Positions 57,378-64,000 of a stretch of DNA of 64,000 bases are shown here, piece after piece. Source of the DNA: Sequoia sempervirens. Lineage: Eukaryota > Streptophyta > Pinopsida > Cupressales > Cupressaceae. The stretch is from the NCBI GenBank assembly GCA_007258455.2, contig VDFB02270651.1, positions 696,864,197 through 696,928,196 on the forward strand. Direction: 5' to 3'. Within the stretch, counting starts at the first letter, position 1, and the number at the start of each line of letters is the position of its first letter. Under the pieces are notes generated by a model. The model was not told the origin of the DNA, made no database searches, and worked only from the letters and a program-made list of their open reading frames with translations. Both the position numbers and the translations under genes were made by a program.

Positions 57378-58680
57378 TTGGTCCTAAACACCTTAGGGGT
57401 CACTTTTGTAACAAGGAAAAAACATAAGAAAAATATGGAATATAAACTTTATTCATACATCATGAGTGGCCTAAATCAACCATACTATCAAAGCCTTACA
57501 ATGTCGATTGATTATCAAAACTCACATTTATGCAATCCATACATGGCATCATTATCTCCTGCAAACCTTAATTGTACAACAAATGTGAGTATTCCCAATA
57601 TAAATTTTGGAACACCTCTTCCTATGGTATATTTAAATAAAAATCAAAACCTACAAATCTATCAACCAAACAATCAATGAATGAGTCTTCAACAAAACGA
57701 CATTCTTCCATCCAATTCATACATGCCAAATGTGAATATACCAAGTACAAGTTTACCAAACATGAACATTTCAAATCCACACTTGGTAAACTTTGGGATA
57801 TATATGTTTTTGAATCATACAAATGTTGTTCAAATTCTAAACAAAATGTTAATGACTCCATGTATTGATCCAAGTCAAGGTACCACAATGCAAAATCAAA
57901 GTTACCTAAATCAAGGCAATATGTTTTCAAACCAAAAAAATGTTCAAATTCAACCTATAATGCCAAATCTAAACATCATCAAAAATTAGAACATTGTCCT
58001 AAATCAATTTGTTCATGATCTCCTACAAAAACCACAAGTATGCATTCCAAATTTTCTTGAACAAAAACCAAATCAACTATATCAAGGGTTTCAAGATCAA
58101 AATCAAGATCAAATTTTGCGAGATCAAATTGCTTCACTTGCCAAAATATTTGACTCATTGTGCCAAGAGACATATCCACCCAAAAATATATACACTCTTC
58201 CATTGGTTAAACCATGTCATCAAAGCATTGAGTTGTTTCCACAACCACATCAAGAACAATGTCTCCAATGTCAAGAAGTCAGATATCAAGATCAACAACA
58301 TCAACAAAAAACCCAACTTCTACATCTCAAAGATCAATCACCACATCTCAAAGATCAATCAATACATCTCCAAAATCAATCACCACAAGGTCAATTCAAA
58401 GTAAAAAACTCACAAGGTAACAAACAAAAATACACACCCCTCAGGGAATCGATTGAATTTGTCATGAAGAAACCGATACAAGAGAATCTCATCAAGATCT
58501 CCATTTATGAAAATTATCAAGAGCCTGAAGTTAAACCACCATGGTATAATGAGAAGCACCTTTGCGATTTTCACAAAATAAAGTGACACACAACATCAAA
58601 TTTTATTCAACTCAAAAATCTCATCCAAGACCTTATTGATAAAAAAAATAACTATTGAGGAAAATGATGAAGATTCAACC
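57378..58680 (+). pseudogene. gag-like remnant of the second gypsy element
   Basis: Overlapping frames rich in Asn, Gln, Ile and Pro (57378-57680, 57681-57989, 58116-58586). The recognisable part is YQEPEVKPPWYNEKHLCDFHKIK followed by a stop and HTTSN..., which aligns with VKPPWYNENKLCEFHKIKGHTTNSC of the first element; the last Cys of the knuckle is lost. The conserved gag core (GFEIPIFDKYRG, HAMEWFSCLP) of the first element has no counterpart. A three-fold 24-bp repeat (CATCTCAAAGATCAATCA, about 58323-58390) encodes HLKDQSPH units. Confidence 0.7.
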
Positions 58681-60304
58681 ACTAGTGATAGCATTGACAA
58701 TCTCCACACCACAATTGTTGAAAACAGTGATCAAGATCTATCCATTAATGAACACCTTGAATGTGTTTCTACCTCATCCAATGATCAACTCAACATACAT
58801 CAAGAGTCACTTTTTAGTCATAATCAAAACCCTTCAACAATATTCAGAAATGATCTATTTGAAGGAGTATTAGAATTATTTGATCCTATTGACTGAATCC
58901 ATGATCCATCAACCAATGATCATGTTGAAAATGTCTCTACATCACCTAATGAGTTTGAAGACATATCTCAGGAATTCATTCTAGAGCATGATCAACATCT
59001 TTCACCAAAGTCTAGCAATGGTCCTTTCCAAGATATATCAACATCCTTTGACCTCATGGTTGAAAATATTGAAGGAATATTCAACTCAAAATTTGATCCA
59101 AGTATAATCAAATATCAAGAGGATATTGAGAAACTTCCCATGCCTAATGAAGATATCCAAGAAACTTTTATAAGCAATCCATCCTTTGAAATTGGCCCAT
59201 GCCAATAAATTGATCCAAAGCATGTCAAAATAAATTCTAAAATTAATCAAGATCAAGAATTTATATCTCCAAGATACTACAATGATCTAATGGACACTCT
59301 CCCATCTATACAAGATGTTGCAAATGATGATCATATCCATATAGCACATACTCCTCCATCTAACCATGAGATTCTTTCTTTGGATGGACATGTAGATGAT
59401 CTTCATTCAAAACAAGAGTCTCATACTCTTTATATCATTACCAAGGAACAAGAGTCTCCTACTCTTAACATTTGTACACATGATCAAGATATAGAAAAAT
59501 CTCGAGACATCAGAAATGGGTCATGAAGAATTATTCTATAGAATTTTTTAATTAGAAATATCCTATGAAGACATATCAAAAATGAATCATGAGGGAGACT
59601 TTTACATGGATAGTGAATCATCAACACCTCTTGAAGAAGCATTAAAATCTAATATTTCACAAGATCAAGCCAAAGATATGAATCAAGAAGTTATCCAACT
59701 TATGGAGGATCCTATCACTTATAAACTTGGATCACTTACCTTTTTTAGGACAAGCTATTTTATCAATGAAGAAGCTATCACCTTTGAAGATCAACAACAG
59801 AGAAGAGAAGGAGTAGCACCTTGTTTCCAAGGTAATTCATATCCTATTGCAAATAAAATGTTTCAACAGATGAATTATCAAGGTAGAGGATTAGGCCTAC
59901 ATGAACAAGGTAGCCTAGAACTAGTGCAAATTATAAGTAATCCTAAGCATCAAGCTCTTTTTTATTCAACAATTAAGGGATCTAAAAATATCGGTGATAC
60001 CTCTATAATACTAGGGGAAATTTTATCTAGTGCAAACATCAACATAGGGAGCACGAAGAATCCTTATGATGAAATCGATGCCAATACTACAACTAGTGGT
60101 GTCATGAATCTTCATCCACCCATCACCCCATCCAAAAATTGGGACCAACATCAAAGAAAATATTTGAATCAATGCACAAAGAACATTATCATATCAAAAG
60201 AAGTTGAGAAGCATAATGGAAAAATCAAATACACATGGATACCAAAAAATATAAAAAAATATTATCCCTATCAAACTCCATCAATCAAAGAAACTATGGG
60301 GTAA
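58636..60304 (+). pseudogene. Acidic spacer and G-patch-like frame of the second gypsy element
   Basis: Where the first element has protease, this one has Asp/Ser/Asn-rich sequence (58636-58896, 59290-59526) with no DGG or DTG active site. The last frame, 59582-60304 (240 residues), includes MNYQGRGLGLHEQGSLE and NPKHQALFY, a G-patch-like motif better preserved than that of the first element. It then has NPYDEIDANTTTSGVMNLHPP and a basic end. No catalytic function can be assigned. Confidence 0.6.
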
Positions 60305-61500
60305 AATAAAAAAATGGAAAAGTATCCATCAAAGATGTCCACAAAGTAGAAAGAAGGCTTCTCAAGAAATGTACAAAGTATATCAAGTAGTTGGTCCTAA
60401 TTCCATGTAGACTTTTGTATTCACCCATCATTTCTCATCATCCCAAGTTTGGAGAGTCAAAGGTTTCAAACTATCAACCAATCCATCTCCTATTCCTAAA
60501 CACACAACACCATCCACTCCTCCATTAATTATATCCAGTTCTCATATTGAACATGTATTGGAAACCACCCTTCATCATAAGGATTCAGAGGGCATCCTAT
60601 TGTGATGTGAGCACAAAGACAGAGTTAACTCCGATATCAACAAAGCAGATCAGGAATATCAAAATTTGTATTCAAGTGCATGTATCTTGGCAAAACAACT
60701 TCTTCAGGAAGGATATTGATGGAAAATTATGATAGAAGAATCAACATGAACATCTCTAGTTGATTCAACATGAGCTTAAAAAATATTTCACAGAGAAATC
60801 AAAAAAATAAAAAAAATAAAAAATCCAAAAAAAATTAAGAAAAGGATTGAAAATAGTAAAGATAAAAATTGTCCTCAAGTGAAAACCACTACGGTGACAC
60901 TTTGGACAATTACCATGATGAAAACCTGGCAAACGGGCGTCATGTGTAGAATCGAGCATTTGCATGTGCTAGTTCAAGTGGAAGCATCTCATCCCATCCA
61001 TAATAAATCCAACATTCCATCCATCTTATCCAAAATAACTCCATCATCCATAAACTATTAATCCAATCTATTTTCATCCATCTACATCTTTAGTCCAATT
61101 TATCTTGATCTTAAAAAAATTTGGTGCACACTTTACACTTGCTTATGGCAAACATCTTGACATGAGTCATTTTCATTGATCCTATCCTACCCAAAAATAT
61201 CTGAGCCATGAAGCATTATCCAAATGAGCATCCTCTATTCAAACACCTTATCTTATCGCAAGACAATCCATATCCCTCCATCCATACATCTATCCAAGCA
61301 TCCACCCATGGCATTCCAAACATTGCTAGACACTGGGGCAGGTATTTACATCTTGCTTTGGGAATACATCTTGATCTCTATCCTCCAACTTATGTGGTGA
61401 TCTTAACATTGGAAAATGTGAAATCAAATTGGTCAAAGCATTGTTTAGCACAATTCAAATCACTAGCCCATGGCATATTTTGATGAGAAGATGTTCCTTA
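60305..61500 (+). other. Post-pol region of the second gypsy element
   Basis: No RT or integrase motif. CAAGTGAAAACCACTACGG (60873) and ATGAAAACCTGGCAAACGG (60918) match the reverse complement of about 8110-8185 in the first element. A 91-codon frame at 61208-61483 (ARHWGRYLHLALGIHLDLYP) is not recognised. Confidence 0.55.
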
Positions 61501-61608
61501 TCAAGCTTTATCTTTCATCAAACATTAATTCAAACAATCAATATCAGTCGCATCTAACATCACAGCAAATCATTCACACAAATTTTATTTCAAAATCGAG
61601 CTTCACAA

Positions 61609-61850
61609 TCCTGATCAATCAAACCCAATCAATCCATCATCATCTTGGGATATCCTTTCCAATCCTTGTGTTGCTTAACACTATCCTTGCATTATTGTGT
61701 ATCCTCAACAATGCTATCATCATCAATCTTGATCAATCAAATCCAATCAATCCCTCATTTTCTTGGGATATCCATCCTAATCCTTCTTTTTCTTAACACT
61801 ATCCTTGCATTGTTGTATATCCGCAACAATGTTATCATCATCAATCCATC
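61609..61850 (+). repeat. Two-copy tandem repeat of about 120 bp
   Basis: The segment from TGATCAATCAAACCCAATCA through CTTGGGATATCC, TCCTTGCATT and CAACAATGCTATCATCATCA is repeated once with about 85% match. Confidence 0.8.
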
Positions 61851-62090
61851 AATTTGATCAATCAACCCTAGCTTGGTTTTCAAAAAAATCCCAAATAGAG
61901 CACTGATATCATCACACATATCCATATCCAAATCGTCAAAATCATGCGAAAAATCAAAAAACTTTCAAAACTCATGCGAATATCCAAAAAAAGCCTCGAA
62001 ACATATCAAAATCCCAAAACAAGTTAAAAATTCAAAAAAAATCAAAAGCATGGAATCCGAACTATGTTGTCTTTGAGCTTAAACGTAGGT

Positions 62091-64000
62091 GTTAACATAT
62101 TTTTACCTATGGCTCAATCAGGTAGAGCCCACTAATATTTGAAATAAAATGCTACATTTTATTTTCTTTCTTACATTACATTCATGTATACAAATGAAAA
62201 AATCCAAAAAGATTACAACTACAGATCATTGCATTTATATATATATATATGCAGATAACAGAAGAAATATTATGATCTTTCAACAAAAAAGTAATCTTTA
62301 TTAAATGGATAAATATACATTGTCTCATACAAGCCATGAGACTAACCTTTCCTATTCAATACAAATTATGAAAAAACTCTTACATGAATAGGTAAAAAAG
62401 AAAAAAATGAATGTGCATAGAGAGAAGTAACCAACCATTGCTTATGAATCACTGGCCTTGATTGTTATTGTATTGTCCTGCTACTGCCCTACTACTATCT
62501 CGAGCTTCATCTATACATTCTAGCTCCTTTACACTCCTAGTCTTGCATTTGACATAAGCAATGGTGTTAGAGTACACTCTAAGAAATGACTGATTACAAA
62601 CATTGCATACATATTCACCCTATGCATGCATAAGTTGATCATAATGTGTATCAAATAAGCAGTCATATTGAATATCCCAGAGAAAATATTGAAGCCATCA
62701 GAATTACATATCAAAATACACATATTTTTCTAACTTGTTTGCTTCATGTGCAGCTACAGGTGTAATCATGTTATTGTTTTATCAATTTTTAGCATGTGGG
62801 TTAAACATGGCTCCCACAAGGGTTGAGCATGGCATGCTTTGTTATGCTTTAAAGAGGTATAGAAAAGACACTCATCATACAATTCATCTCTTTATAGTTC
62901 ATTCAAACAAGCATACATCATTTATGGCAATGATTTATTGGTCACTATCATAAGTGAGATATAGTTGTTTAGAAAAACCATAAAGCTTGGATCAAACAAC
63001 AAAGAGCTATCTAAGGCTATCATAAGTCACTAGATGATAAGAGCAATATGTGGGTTAAATATTTTAATATCTTATCTAGAGATAAGTAATGCAATCATGA
63101 CAAATTCCATCTATTATGATGATAGGAGTCAAAGTTATTAGCACTGCATTAAATATTTACAAGGACCATATGAGAAATCTTACAAGCACTATAGTGTTTT
63201 AATGATGGAACAATAGCATGACAATAAGATAAGGGAAAATCTATTATTATACACCTAATAATGAGTAGAAAAGACAACATTCATGATGTATAGTATCATC
63301 AAATGCAAATATAACCATCAAATGCATAAGAACATAGAATAGGCTACAAAGAAAAGTGCAACAGTAGCAACAAAGTGAGGACAATTTTAGCATAAAGGTG
63401 TACAGAGGATTTTAGACAGAGCATAATAGATAGGAAATGTTAAGAGCATAATCTCAAATGACAGTCATAGAGATAGAAAATTGTGATAGTTGCAATGATC
63501 CAATGATTGGATTGTTATGGTGTCTCCAAGTGAAAAGCTCCAGGGTTAAAGCAACAAAAATTTCAATTAGACCAACAAATATTTTGGTTTTGTGTGACAA
63601 TGTAGAGATAGCTTCACTCTATAGGTAGAGAAGAATTCTTTGGGGTGTGAAGGATTTTAAAAGACAAATTAGGGACATAAAGTTTTTCTCTGAGTCTAAA
63701 AGACATATTGTTTTCAAGTAAATCAGGGTTCAATGAAAGAGTAGATTTTAGAGTGCTAGTTATGAGGGTCATGGGCAGCCAACATTTGCAATATGCTTAT
63801 AACGGGTCTTCTAGATATATAAAATTCTTTTGAAGTGCCAAAACTAAATCACAAGGGTAGTTTGTTGTAAGAGTTTCATAATATGGCCACAAAAGAAAAG
63901 AGGAGTCACAAAGATTGATTTAGTTATTGAAGAGAATTAAAAAAGAAAACATCAATACCAAAGGTTGGAGTAAATGAAATACAATGCATTAATATGGACA
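62091..64000. other. Unassigned AT-rich sequence
   Basis: The composition changes near 62090 from the C/A-rich gypsy tail. No convincing gene is seen, but one minus-strand stretch (about 62440-62625) reads GEYVCNVCNQSF...VKCKTRSVKELECIDEARD. Its CxxC and later Cys are faintly like a BED-type zinc finger; this is weak. A short AT run lies at 62237-62251. Confidence 0.4.

Overview
This is a transposon-dense stretch of nuclear DNA from a land plant. No complete single-copy host gene is visible. The evidence for a plant is the mix of Ty1/copia, Ty3/gypsy of the Tat (Ogre/Retand-like) type with a second RNase H, a plant L1-type LINE with an added RNase H, a plant-mobile-domain (PMD) reading frame and pentatricopeptide-repeat (PPR) fragments. 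The very large (18.6 kb) Tat element and the AT-rich sequence suggest a large genome, perhaps a gymnosperm; that last point is only inference.

Layout. 1-24984 is a Ty1/copia element on the minus strand whose 3' LTR lies left of the window. It carries two later insertions, both inside its reverse transcriptase (RT) coding region: an 18.6 kb Tat-type Ty3/gypsy element (1205-19829, minus strand, LTRs of about 1.29 kb, 5-bp target duplication with one mismatch) and a 787 bp terminal-inverted-repeat element (19962-20748). The gypsy element has gag, protease, RT, two RNases H and the C-terminal end of integrase on the minus strand. It also has a decayed PMD gene on the opposite strand between pol and the 3' LTR.

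24985-29684 is the sequence into which the copia element inserted. It is a decayed gene-like unit with recognisable exons and GT-AG introns. A large intron-like interval of this unit holds a tandem array of about 280 bp units, each centred on a long palindrome whose arms read as PPR-protein sequence. A nearly intact 6.2 kb L1-type LINE (29685-35887) follows and abuts a 100-N assembly gap.

After the gap, 35988-48699 repeats 17005-29684 almost exactly (gypsy leader, LTR, copia, gene-like unit and palindrome array), but with an empty site where the LINE sits. The simplest reading is two alleles left side by side in the assembly, polymorphic for the LINE, not a true duplication.

48700-49398 continues the host sequence past the empty site. 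A second, plus-strand relative of the Tat element begins at 49399. Its 5' LTR is split by a 4.0 kb TG...CA element with a perfect 5-bp duplication (probable solo LTR, 49646-53672), and it has a matching primer-binding site. Its internal region keeps a gag zinc-knuckle flank and a G-patch remnant, but gag core, protease, RT, RNase H and integrase are not recognisable. 62.1-64 kb is unassigned AT-rich sequence.

Functionally the window is a record of nested insertions. Almost all element genes are broken; the exceptions are the copia gag frame and the LINE frames. No tRNA, rRNA or CRISPR array was seen.
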